A stretch of DNA of 24,779 bases from a virus. The stretch covers positions 1 through 24,779 of the IMG/VR virus record IMGVR_UViG_3300010430_000431; one strand, 5' to 3'. The position numbers and the translations under genes were made by a program. Below the pieces are notes generated by a model. The model was not told the DNA's origin and did not search any database. It worked only from the letters and a program-made list of their open reading frames with translations. Below, piece after piece: positions 1 to 5,864 of the stretch. Numbering within the stretch: the first letter of the stretch is position 1; every line of letters begins with the position of its first letter.

Positions 1-123
1 ACCATCATATTAAAGAAGTATCAGCCAGCGTGTATATTTTGCGGCCAGGCTAAAGGGGTTAGAAATCTAAAAGGGAAAAATATTTGTCCGACGTGTCTTG
101 ATGAAATGGCCAAACTAGTATAA
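1..123 (+). CDS. Gin-like small zinc-finger protein (5' partial)
   Basis: The last 40 codons of an ORF that begins left of the window and stops at 121-123. The visible residues contain two CxxC pairs (CIFC and CPTC) about 14 residues apart, with a GQAKGV stretch between them and LDEMAK after the second pair. This spacing and context resemble the sigma-G inhibitor Gin (CsfB) family, small zinc-binding anti-sigma proteins of spore formers. A phage copy could hold back late forespore transcription in the host, but that is inference. The next gene starts 11 bp downstream behind AGGGGG, so the two are probably co-transcribed. It could instead be a generic rubredoxin-like zinc ribbon. The N-terminus is not visible. 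Confidence 0.5.
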   Translation, partial: TIILKKYQPACIFCGQAKGVRNLKGKNICPTCLDEMAKLV

Positions 124-133
124 GGGGGATAAT

Positions 134-448
134 ATGAATTGTTTTATGTGTGAGGGATCCGGTAAAGCGTCGTCAATTGGAGAAGAAAAAGATTGTCCAA
201 GGTGCAATGGATCAGGAATCGCACCACTATATATGACCGTTGACGAATTGAAAAAAGAAGGGGAAACAGTAGTGAGCTTGGAGTGCGAAACTAAAGATTG
301 CCGGTACAAAATTGAAAAGGGCGCAATGAAAGACGTTATTTTTCAACTCTGTATGGACGGCGGAAGCTTTTCAATGACTGACGAAGGCGTATATAATTCA
401 TGGTGCCCGATTTGCGAAAAAGATCATTTAGTCATGTCGGAAAACTAA
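134..448 (+). CDS. Cysteine-rich zinc-binding protein with DnaJ-type CxxCxGxG repeats
   Basis: A 104-residue protein with ATG at 134 behind AGGGGG. Residues 3-10 and 21-28 are two CxxCxGxG motifs like those of the DnaJ zinc-binding domain, but there is no J domain. Further cysteines at 51, 56 and 73 and a CPIC pair at 91-94 bring the total to nine Cys in 104 residues, so more than one zinc site is likely. It directly follows the Gin-like gene and is followed by a hairpin, so the two appear to end one transcript. Small proteins with isolated DnaJ-type zinc fingers occur in Firmicutes phages without known function. A role as adaptor or anti-host factor is only a guess. Confidence 0.75.
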   Translation: MNCFMCEGSGKASSIGEEKDCPRCNGSGIAPLYMTVDELKKEGETVVSLECETKDCRYKIEKGAMKDVIFQLCMDGGSFSMTDEGVYNSWCPICEKDHLVMSEN

Positions 449-453
449 AAAAT

Positions 454-485
454 ACCCAATGTTGCATTAACACACAACATTGGGT
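454..485 (+). terminator. Hairpin after the zinc-finger gene pair
   Basis: ACCCAATGTTG (454-464) pairs perfectly with CAACATTGGGT (475-485) around a 10-nt loop. It begins five bases after the stop of the upstream gene. The 3' flank (ACAATTCTAATTAG) is AT-rich but lacks a clean T-tract, so it may be a weak terminator or an mRNA-stabilising stem. Confidence 0.55.
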
Positions 486-569
486 ACAATTCTAATTAGA
501 AATAGTTATCAGGTTTAATGGGATTATGCTAAATAAGCAACCCACAAAATATATAATAATAATCGTCAG

Positions 570-602
570 CAAAAGGGCACGTAAAAAATACGTGTCCTTT
601 TG
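570..602. terminator. Bidirectional terminator between convergent genes
   Basis: CAAAAGGGCACGTA (570-583) and TACGTGTCCTTTTG (589-602) form a 14-bp stem with one G-T wobble and an AAAAA loop. The arms themselves give CCTTTTG on either strand. It lies between the + strand zinc-finger genes and the end of the minus-strand gene at 626, where a shared terminator is expected. Confidence 0.7.
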
Positions 603-625
603 CGTTGGCTGAGATTTTAATAAAG

Positions 626-1015
626 TTATTGCATACCACTGATACTACCCAGGACAAACCGGATAAGACTTTTATAGTCTTCGGGCATAACTTGTTGTAA
701 TTGGACACCCCATGTAAAGATCATTTGTTTGTTTGAGTAGTAGACTGACTCAAATAGCGGCCCCAGGATAAAAGTGTTTGTGATCTGAACGTCACCAAGA
801 CTATAGCAGAGTCTTGCAAAGCCCTTATAATCAAGACGCAAAGAGTAGACCTTGAAACGTGCGACCTCATCATAAGAGAGAGTAACTTTAGTTTTATAAT
901 CACCTTTTGATTTTTTCAGTAAGTAAGCGAATATGATTGCCTGGTTAGGATTTAATGAAAGGTTAAGTTCATTAGAACCGCGCGTCTCTATATGTTTATA
1001 GTTTATATTTGTCAT
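626..1015 (-). CDS. Minus-strand protein of unknown function, possible winged-helix regulator
   Basis: 129 residues, the only minus-strand gene in the window. Start ATG at 1015-1013 is preceded on its own strand by GGAAGGGG at a good distance. The protein has no signal peptide or membrane segment. The N-terminal part (NLSLNPNQAIIFAYLLKKS, then VTLSYDEVARF) and the middle (ITNTFILGPLFESVYY) weakly recall the winged-helix half of Rep_3-type replication initiators, but I cannot confirm this by eye. Its upstream region carries a consensus -10 box and phased repeats, as expected for an autoregulated DNA-binding protein. Orientation opposite to the late genes suits a regulator or lysogeny-expressed gene. 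Function is unknown. Confidence 0.65.
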   Translation of the reverse strand: MTNINYKHIETRGSNELNLSLNPNQAIIFAYLLKKSKGDYKTKVTLSYDEVARFKVYSLRLDYKGFARLCYSLGDVQITNTFILGPLFESVYYSNKQMIFTWGVQLQQVMPEDYKSLIRFVLGSISGMQ

Positions 1016-1044
1016 ATCAATACCCCTTCCTACTATGTTATTTC

Positions 1045-1091
1045 ATTATATGATATATAGCCCAGTAATGACATGTCACTTTTATGTCACT
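1045..1091 (-). promoter_or_regulatory. Operator-like repeats and -10 box upstream of the minus-strand gene
   Basis: On the minus strand TATAAT (1050-1045) is a consensus -10 box about 30 bp before the start codon. In the -35 zone the + strand sequence ATGTCACT occurs twice, at 1073-1080 and 1084-1091, exactly 11 bp apart, so one helical turn. The first copy overlaps a perfect 10-bp palindrome TGACATGTCA (1069-1078). No good -35 hexamer is visible at 17 bp. The arrangement looks like a repressor or activator site over the promoter. Confidence 0.5.
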
Positions 1092-1161
1092 ATAGGAAGG
1101 GAAAAAACGTGTTAATATGATATTGTAAGAAGCTTAAAGCTCCTTACTCAAACCCCCTAAG

Positions 1162-1194
1162 CACCGGTTACAAAATGTACCCGGTGTTTTTATT
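1162..1194 (+). terminator. Intrinsic terminator ahead of a small gene
   Basis: CACCGGTTACA (1162-1172) pairs with TGTACCCGGTG (1176-1186) with one mismatch, followed by TTTTTATTT. This is a typical rho-independent terminator. No + strand gene ends just upstream, so it must stop a short leader transcript that starts in the 1016-1160 region. It may act as an attenuator for the gene starting at 1211 or end a small RNA. Confidence 0.75.
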
Positions 1195-1210
1195 TGGAAA
1201 AGGTGATCTT

Positions 1211-1417
1211 ATGAGAAAACATGAAACGCGCATAAAGTTTAAGTATGGGAAAATAGTATGTTGCTCACAAACGAAGTGCCTCAGCTGCAAAGACTATAAT
1301 AGTTGTGAGGAAATAGACGTCTTTATAAAATCGGGGGTCGAAGACATTGTGGAGGTTATGCGTAACAGATCATATCACAGAAAGAATGGAAGGATCAAAC
1401 AAAACAAACATGGCTAG
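1211..1417 (+). CDS. Small cysteine-rich protein of unknown function
   Basis: 68 residues. An in-frame ATG at 1175 lies inside the terminator stem and is unlikely to be used. ATG 1211 follows AAAGGTGAT and is the better start. Cysteines at 17, 18, 23, 26 and 32 (CCSQTKCLSCKDYNSC) form a compact cluster including CxxC, suggesting one metal site. The C-terminal third is basic (NRSYHRKNGRIKQNKHG). The gene is bracketed by intrinsic terminators on both sides, so it behaves as a separate small transcription unit or an antiterminated one. No family was recognised. Confidence 0.6.
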   Translation: MRKHETRIKFKYGKIVCCSQTKCLSCKDYNSCEEIDVFIKSGVEDIVEVMRNRSYHRKNGRIKQNKHG

Positions 1418-1418
1418 C

Positions 1419-1475
1419 ACTTGAGCAGCAGCATATAGGAAGTAGCGTTCGAGTGCTGCTGCTTGAGTTTATTTA
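1419..1475 (+). terminator. Long hairpin with an alternative pairing between two small genes
   Basis: ACTTGAGCAGCAGCA (1419-1433) can pair with TGCTGCTGCTTGAGT (1454-1468): 15 bp with two wobbles, then TTATTTAT. A competing stem pairs 1416-1425 with 1448-1457 over 10 bp (two wobbles). The two share bases and cannot coexist. The first is longer and terminator-like. The pair may be a simple terminator or a switch controlling the next ORF. Confidence 0.55.
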
Positions 1476-1488
1476 TGAGGTGGTATTA

Positions 1489-1635
1489 ATGAGCATGCGG
1501 AAAGTCTTGATAGAGAAGCTTGAAAATGACAAGTACAATGTATATATGGTACATGGAAATAAGAATACCAAGAGCATTATGTATCGCGGGATCACCAAAG
1601 CCAAGGTTAAAAGAGAAATAGGCAACCTAATATAA
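1489..1635 (+). CDS. Small hypothetical protein
   Basis: 48 residues, starting at ATG 1489 behind GAGGTGG (1478-1483). An in-frame start at 1453 lies within the hairpin and would lack a ribosome binding site. The sequence is MSMRKVLIEKLENDKYNVYM, then a basic second half (ITKAKVKREIGNLI). It looks like a small beta-hairpin plus helix, with no cysteine or membrane segment. It sits between two terminator-like hairpins. No family was recognised. Confidence 0.5.
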   Translation: MSMRKVLIEKLENDKYNVYMVHGNKNTKSIMYRGITKAKVKREIGNLI

Positions 1636-1766
1636 AAAGCTTGCGAATAGCGGCAACTAGATAAATTTATTCAATGGATTTTATTAAACATAACAAGGGA
1701 ATGCCTGTATCAACTCAGAAAAAAAGGAGAAATATAGATATTCCAACGATTGCAGAGCAAACAACC

Positions 1767-1804
1767 AAGAGAAGGCTAAAGCCTTCTCTTTTGTTTTGTT
1801 TTAT
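1767..1804 (+). terminator. Strong intrinsic terminator
   Basis: AAGAGAAGGC (1767-1776) pairs perfectly with GCCTTCTCTT (1781-1790) around a TAAA loop, followed by TTGTTTTGTTTT. It ends the small-gene unit before the membrane peptide and recombinase genes. The 131 bp between the upstream stop (1635) and this stem show no supported ORF. Confidence 0.88.
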
Positions 1805-1828
1805 AAAGGAAAGTACCAGGAGGGCTAA

Positions 1829-1981
1829 ATGATAAGCTACACAATCTCTATGATCGTATTTCTAATTACTGCTAGATTTTATAATCATAACCCTGTGGCG
1901 TACGTTTGCGGTACTATATGGGTCAGCACAACACATATAATTTTGAGTATCCAGGAACTAAAAGGAAAAAAGAAAAAATAG
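1829..1981 (+). CDS. Small membrane protein
   Basis: 50 residues, ATG 1829 behind AGGAGGG (1818-1824), stop TAG at 1979-1981. Two hydrophobic stretches, ISYTISMIVFLITARFY and PVAYVCGTIWVSTTHIIL, are joined by a short NHN turn, and the tail is basic (KGKKKK). This predicts two short transmembrane helices with a cytoplasmic basic end. The recombinase gene starts 13 bp after its stop, so the two are co-transcribed downstream of the 1767-1804 terminator. It could be a superinfection-exclusion or small regulatory membrane peptide. The function is unknown. Confidence 0.6.
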   Translation: MISYTISMIVFLITARFYNHNPVAYVCGTIWVSTTHIILSIQELKGKKKK

Positions 1982-1994
1982 ATTGGGGTAAACA

Positions 1995-2567
1995 ATGGCC
2001 AACTCAATGGAACCTATAAAAGATATAAATATAATAGAAGATATCGCGGATTTTTTGAGAGCGGATTCCCCAAAACACGGTGAACGGAATCGCGTCATGT
2101 GGTTAATGGGAATCTATTTTGGGTTAAGGATATCAAAGCTTTTAGAGCTAAAGGTCCGTGATGTTAGAAACAAAGACATAGTGTATCTAAGAGGGAACAA
2201 AAGAAATAAAGAAAGAAAACTGACTATTAATGACGAACTGAAAGAGATCATTAATGAGTACATCAAAGACAAGAAAGATTATGAATATCTTTTTCCATCC
2301 CAAAAGGATCCTAACAAACCGGTCGGCCGGGGTCAATGCTGGCGAAAGTTTAGCCAAGCGGGCGCAGCCTTCAACATTGAAAAGGTTGGAACCCATACCC
2401 TAAGAAAAACTTATGGATATATCATTTATATAGAATCAGGGAAAGACGCGGTAGCAGTTAAAGAAGCACTTAATCTTTCATCGGTGGACACAGCCTTGAG
2501 ATACATAGGTATTATTAGAGATCAATCCAATCAGATCATGAGCAATATGAGGTTATTATCAAAATAG
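1995..2567 (+). CDS. Short tyrosine recombinase (catalytic domain only)
   Basis: 190 residues, about half the length of a normal phage integrase. It contains only the catalytic domain and lacks the arm-binding and SAM-like core-binding domains. Visible motifs are Arg45 in GLRISKLLEL, the HTLR box (His134, Arg137) and Tyr170 in TALRYIGI. Nine residues before the tyrosine, where family members normally have His or Trp (LNHSS), this protein has Leu161 (LNLSS). ATG 1995 follows GGGGT. ATG at codon 5 is an alternative. It sits in late-gene orientation just before the terminase module rather than at an attachment end. It may act in genome resolution, inversion or integration, or be attenuated. Confidence 0.85.
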   Translation: MANSMEPIKDINIIEDIADFLRADSPKHGERNRVMWLMGIYFGLRISKLLELKVRDVRNKDIVYLRGNKRNKERKLTINDELKEIINEYIKDKKDYEYLFPSQKDPNKPVGRGQCWRKFSQAGAAFNIEKVGTHTLRKTYGYIIYIESGKDAVAVKEALNLSSVDTALRYIGIIRDQSNQIMSNMRLLSK

Positions 2568-2585
2568 AACCAAGGGGGAATGAAC

Positions 2586-2858
2586 ATGTCATATTTATCA
2601 AATGATGATTTAGTAAGTGAATACGCGGGAAAGACAATATTTCGTATTGAAGATTTAGCGTTGTTGTATGAAGCAATTGCAATGAATTTATTACTAGTCC
2701 AGAAGGAACAACGGGAAGGCATAAACACAGATGTGATATTTGAGTACATAATGAATCATGAATTTGTAATAGGCGGCATTGAGACACCAAACAGCTTTGC
2801 AAATAGAGTATTTGTGTATTTTCATGCTTTCGAGAAAATCATATTAGAAAGTAAGTAA
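2586..2858 (+). CDS. Hypothetical protein
   Basis: 90 residues from ATG 2586, seven bases after AGGGGG (2573-2578). An in-frame ATG at 2580 is too close to that site. The sequence is acidic and looks mostly helical (SNDDLVSEYAGKTIFRIEDL, then LLYEAIAMNLLLVQKEQ and NRVFVYFHAFEKIILES). It has no cysteine cluster, signal peptide or clear membrane helix. It follows the recombinase by 18 bp and probably shares its transcript. Its size and position recall the small regulatory ORFs before terminase genes in Firmicutes phages, but I recognise no family. Confidence 0.6.
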   Translation: MSYLSNDDLVSEYAGKTIFRIEDLALLYEAIAMNLLLVQKEQREGINTDVIFEYIMNHEFVIGGIETPNSFANRVFVYFHAFEKIILESK

Positions 2859-2886
2859 TTCGTTAACTCATATTTATTTAGGCAAA

Positions 2887-2988
2887 AATGTAACAAAAAA
2901 CAACAGCGTTACATTACACGTGCAAATTTTAGACATATATAGTAAGAAGAAAGACGAAAAAATAAAATGTAACAGAATATATATGTCT
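2887..2988. repeat. Nested inverted repeats in the gap before the 3022 gene
   Basis: AATGTAAC occurs at 2887-2894 and 2966-2973, and its complement GTTACATT at 2908-2915. A perfect 10-bp inverted pair AGACATATAT (2931-2940) and ATATATGTCT (2979-2988) encloses the third copy. The first two 8-mers can form a stem. The AT-rich stretch reads as a regulatory gap, possibly binding sites ahead of the late operon. Confidence 0.45.
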
Positions 2989-3021
2989 GTTATATTTCTT
3001 GAGATTGGAGGCAATACAAAA

Positions 3022-3393
3022 GTGTACATAGAGAAGAGTATTTATTTTATTGCATACAAGGTTTCATCATCCAGCTACAGACATCACGTAATGATTGAAG
3101 TACTAAGAGATTACTTAAAAGACTTTGGAGAAATAAGATTTTTCAACTTTGATGTTAAAGATTCAATCAGAGGCAAGCACAATCTATTGATAAGCCTAGA
3201 AAGCAAGGAAACATTAGATGAAAAGAGAAAGCAAATAATAGAGCAAATATGGAGGGCTTTTATTGACAACTATGACAGGCCCAACCCTTATTATAGTCCT
3301 TCTCACGAAGGTCCAAAGTTCTTATGGACCGAATTGGTCGCCGTAAAAAAAGTAGGTTCTTTGGCAGAATATAAAGACTCTGCGGGTAAATGA
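3022..3393 (+). CDS. Hypothetical protein upstream of the terminase genes
   Basis: 123 residues from GTG 3022, ten bases after GGAGG (3007-3011). The open frame extends left to a GTG at 2920, but that region is full of inverted repeats and lacks ribosome binding sites, including before ATG 2983. The protein is basic and mixed alpha/beta (SIYFIAYKVSSSSYRHHVMI, then VLRDYLKDFGEIRFF and NLLISLESKETLDEKR), ending in YYSPSHEGPKFLW. The first half has a faint homing-endonuclease-like rhythm without a LAGLIDADG motif, so I make no family call. It lies 64 bp before the small terminase gene. Confidence 0.55.
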   Translation: MYIEKSIYFIAYKVSSSSYRHHVMIEVLRDYLKDFGEIRFFNFDVKDSIRGKHNLLISLESKETLDEKRKQIIEQIWRAFIDNYDRPNPYYSPSHEGPKFLWTELVAVKKVGSLAEYKDSAGK

Positions 3394-3457
3394 CGCCCGG
3401 GATTTTTTCAGTTAAAAAAATATTTTCATTGGCGTTATCGTTTACGGAGGTGAAAAA

Positions 3458-4000
3458 ATGGCGCATTACAAATCAGATCAAGCGGATTCCATCACGGTTC
3501 CTTCCAAAACTTTAGAAAAAGTGTTAGGTGTAAATAGTAGTCGTATAAGACAGCTAACCTCAGAAGGGCTTCTGACAAAATCTACACATGGAAGGTATAA
3601 CCTAATTGATTCTATGACCAGGTATGTTGCACACTTAAAGACAAATAATGAAATCAAGAATAGTGATGATAAAAAGAAAGAAATTGACTATGAGACCGAA
3701 AAGGCTAAACATGAAAAGGCCAAACGAGAAAAAACCGAAATCGAATTGGATCTCATGAAAAACAATGTCCATGAGGCAAAGGTCGTTGAGGATGTTATGA
3801 AAGGTTTTGTGTATAATCTCAGAGCCAAGATCCTGGCCATTCCTTCAACAATGGCGCCAAAGGTTGCAGCTGAAAACGATGTGGCCATAATTAGTGATCT
3901 ATTAAAGGAATCGTGTCACCAGGCATTAATAGAAGTTGCTGACTATAAGCCGGGAAACTTTAAAAGTGAGAAATATACTGAGGTGATTAAAAGTGAGTAG
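3458..4000 (+). CDS. Terminase small subunit, Nu1-like
   Basis: 180 residues, ATG 3458 behind CGGAGGTG. The N-terminal 65 residues form a winged helix-turn-helix (VPSKTLEKVLGVNSSRIRQL, then LLTKSTHGRYNLIDS) as in the lambda Nu1 packaging protein, which binds cos-type DNA and recruits the large subunit. Residues about 70-105 are highly charged and heptad-like (DYETEKAKHEKAKREKTEIE), a probable coiled coil for oligomerisation. The helical C-terminal part should contact the large terminase. The gene overlaps the large-subunit GTG start by 8 bp, consistent with translational coupling. Together they recognise and cut concatemeric phage DNA. Confidence 0.85.
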   Translation: MAHYKSDQADSITVPSKTLEKVLGVNSSRIRQLTSEGLLTKSTHGRYNLIDSMTRYVAHLKTNNEIKNSDDKKKEIDYETEKAKHEKAKREKTEIELDLMKNNVHEAKVVEDVMKGFVYNLRAKILAIPSTMAPKVAAENDVAIISDLLKESCHQALIEVADYKPGNFKSEKYTEVIKSE

Positions 4001-5849
4001 TGTTGAGAGTTATGTTAAAACCCTCAATTTATTTTCTATGATAGCGAAGGCAGCTGCACCACCACCTAATATAACAGTTACAGAGTGGGCCGAGGAAAAC
4101 AGAGTATTATCCAAAGAAGCGTCGGCCGAGCCTGGAAAGTATAGAGTTACAAGAGCTCCATATCAGGAAGAAATCCAAAATACAATAACGGACCCTAAAG
4201 TAACACATGTAATATTAATGACAAGTGCGCAGATCGGAAAAACTGAGATCATGAATAATGCTATAGGTTATTCGATCGACATTGATCCATGTCCTATGCT
4301 GGTCGTTATGCCAACCGAAGCACTGGCCAAAACGTGGAGTAAAAAAAGATTATCTCCAATGTTGAGAGACACACCAATATTACAAGGAAAAGTAGCTGAG
4401 GCGAAATCTCGTGATGGTGAAAACACTATACTTGAAAAGTCTTTCCCTGGTGGATATATAGCAATGGTTGGGGCTAACTCTCCGGTCGGGTTATCGTCAA
4501 GACCGATCAAAAAGATCTTTGCTGATGAGGTGGACAGATTCCCCGCCTCAGCTGGTGACGAAGGTGATCCGATTTCTTTAGCCGAAAAGAGAGCGGCTAC
4601 CTTTTGGGACTATAAATGTATATATGTATCGACACCAACGCAAAGGGGTTTATCCAGGATCGAGAAGGAATATAATGAATCATCAATGGATAAATGGAAT
4701 GTACCATGTCCGATGTGTGGCAGATATCAGCAATATGAATGGGATAGAATTAGCTTTAAAACTGTTCGTATGTCATGCAAGTTCTGTCGTGAGGACTTCA
4801 CGAAATACGAGTGGATGAAGGGCCAGGGCAAATGGATATCAGAACACCCGGAGAGGAAAGCCAAAAGAGGTTTTTCACTTAACGCCCTGGCTAGTCCGTG
4901 GGAATCTTGGGAGAAGATCATTGACAAGTTTCTAAGCGCGAAGGAAAAAGGCAAAGAAGCTTTAAAGACGTTTGTTAATACTTACCTTGGGGAGACCTGG
5001 GAGGATGAAATAGGTGATACGTTGGATCCTGATAGACTCATGTTGCGACGAGAGGAATATCATTCAGAGGTACCGGAAGGAGTTTTGCTTTTAACGGCTG
5101 GTGTTGACGTTCAGGACAACAGACTTGAGCTTGAGATTGTTGGTTGGGGCAAAAACAAGGAATCCTGGGGGATCTATTATAAACAGATTTACGGAGATCC
5201 AAAAAGACCGGAGGTGTGGCAATCTCTGGATACTTATCTAAATAAAACATATGAGTTGCCTAGCGGTAAGAAAATCCCCATTGCGTCGACGTGTATTGAC
5301 TCGGGTTATATTCCTGATAATGTTTACAAATTTACCCGGCCGCGAGAGCATAAAAGAGTTTATGCGATCAAGGGAAAGGGGGGCCCTAAGATAGATCATA
5401 TAGGAAACCACAAGAGAAATAACCGGTATAATGCAGCTCTTTTCTCTATTGGCGTTGATATTGGGAAAGATATATTATTTTCTAATCTGAAACAACCTCC
5501 TCCGGAGGATTCACAACCCTATCCGCCTGGATATTGTCATTTCCCATTAGAAAGAAACCTGGTTTTTAACCGAGGTTACGATCAAAAGTATTTTGAAAGC
5601 TTGTGTTCTGAAAAGAAGATCATAAAATACAAGCAAGGAGAATCCTATACAGCTTGGGTGAAAACAAGGACACGGAACGAAGGTTGGGACATTAGAAACT
5701 ATAATATTGCAGCCCTTGAAATATTAAATCCTAATTTTGAGCAAATTGAAAGAAGCTTGGAAAGGTTAAAGGGTAGTCAATCAGGAGGTGGCGCAAAGAA
5801 TGTAAGAAGGAAAAAGAAGGGCCGTAAGGTTCATTCATCAGGTATTTAG
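3993..5849 (+). CDS. Terminase large subunit, GpA-like
   Basis: 618 residues, GTG start after GAGGTGATT. It is the packaging ATPase and nuclease of the lambda gpA family. A Walker A variant TSAQIGKT lies at 77-84, Walker B IFADEVD at 175-181 and motif III YVSTPTQRG at 211-219. Two cysteine pairs (239/242 and 262/265, CPMC and CKFC) form the zinc-finger insertion seen in this family. The nuclease part begins at TAGVDVQDNRLE (Asp372) and includes CIDSGY (Asp436). The tail beyond 585 is basic and low-complexity (KNVRRKKKGRK). The length is normal for the family. GpA-type terminases usually go with cos packaging, so cohesive ends are likely. Confidence 0.96.
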   Translation: MSSVESYVKTLNLFSMIAKAAAPPPNITVTEWAEENRVLSKEASAEPGKYRVTRAPYQEEIQNTITDPKVTHVILMTSAQIGKTEIMNNAIGYSIDIDPCPMLVVMPTEALAKTWSKKRLSPMLRDTPILQGKVAEAKSRDGENTILEKSFPGGYIAMVGANSPVGLSSRPIKKIFADEVDRFPASAGDEGDPISLAEKRAATFWDYKCIYVSTPTQRGLSRIEKEYNESSMDKWNVPCPMCGRYQQYEWDRISFKTVRMSCKFCREDFTKYEWMKGQGKWISEHPERKAKRGFSLNALASPWESWEKIIDKFLSAKEKGKEALKTFVNTYLGETWEDEIGDTLDPDRLMLRREEYHSEVPEGVLLLTAGVDVQDNRLELEIVGWGKNKESWGIYYKQIYGDPKRPEVWQSLDTYLNKTYELPSGKKIPIASTCIDSGYIPDNVYKFTRPREHKRVYAIKGKGGPKIDHIGNHKRNNRYNAALFSIGVDIGKDILFSNLKQPPPEDSQPYPPGYCHFPLERNLVFNRGYDQKYFESLCSEKKIIKYKQGESYTAWVKTRTRNEGWDIRNYNIAALEILNPNFEQIERSLERLKGSQSGGGAKNVRRKKKGRKVHSSGI

Positions 5850-5864
5850 GAGGTGAGCATTATT
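5848..5864 (+). promoter_or_regulatory. Shine-Dalgarno with probable ATT start codon
   Basis: AGGAGGTGA (5848-5856) is followed by two ATT codons at 5859 and 5862 in frame with the DUF6148 protein. The only canonical start, GTG 5853, lies inside the Shine-Dalgarno itself. ATT 5862 sits eight bases after AGGAGG, an ideal distance, and gives a start matching where the family homology begins. Confidence 0.55.

Noticed and set aside
1175-1210. ATG 1175 as start of the cysteine-rich gene
   Set aside because: It lies in the terminator stem. ATG 1211 has a ribosome binding site.
1423-1463. GCAGCAGCA/TGCTGCTGC as a trinucleotide repeat or CRISPR-like element
   Set aside because: Only three units per arm, explained by the hairpin. 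No spaced direct repeats are present.
1691-1828. Possible 43-codon ORF from ATG near 1702 across the terminator
   Set aside because: No properly spaced ribosome binding site, and it reads straight through the strong hairpin and T-tract.
2920-3021. GTG 2920 or ATG 2983 as starts for the 3022 gene
   Set aside because: No Shine-Dalgarno upstream, and the segment is dense in inverted repeats. GTG 3022 follows GGAGG.
3390-3438. Hairpin ATGACGCC with GGCGTTAT before the small terminase
   Set aside because: The loop is about 35 nt and the stem only 8 bp with a wobble. It is too weak to call a terminator.
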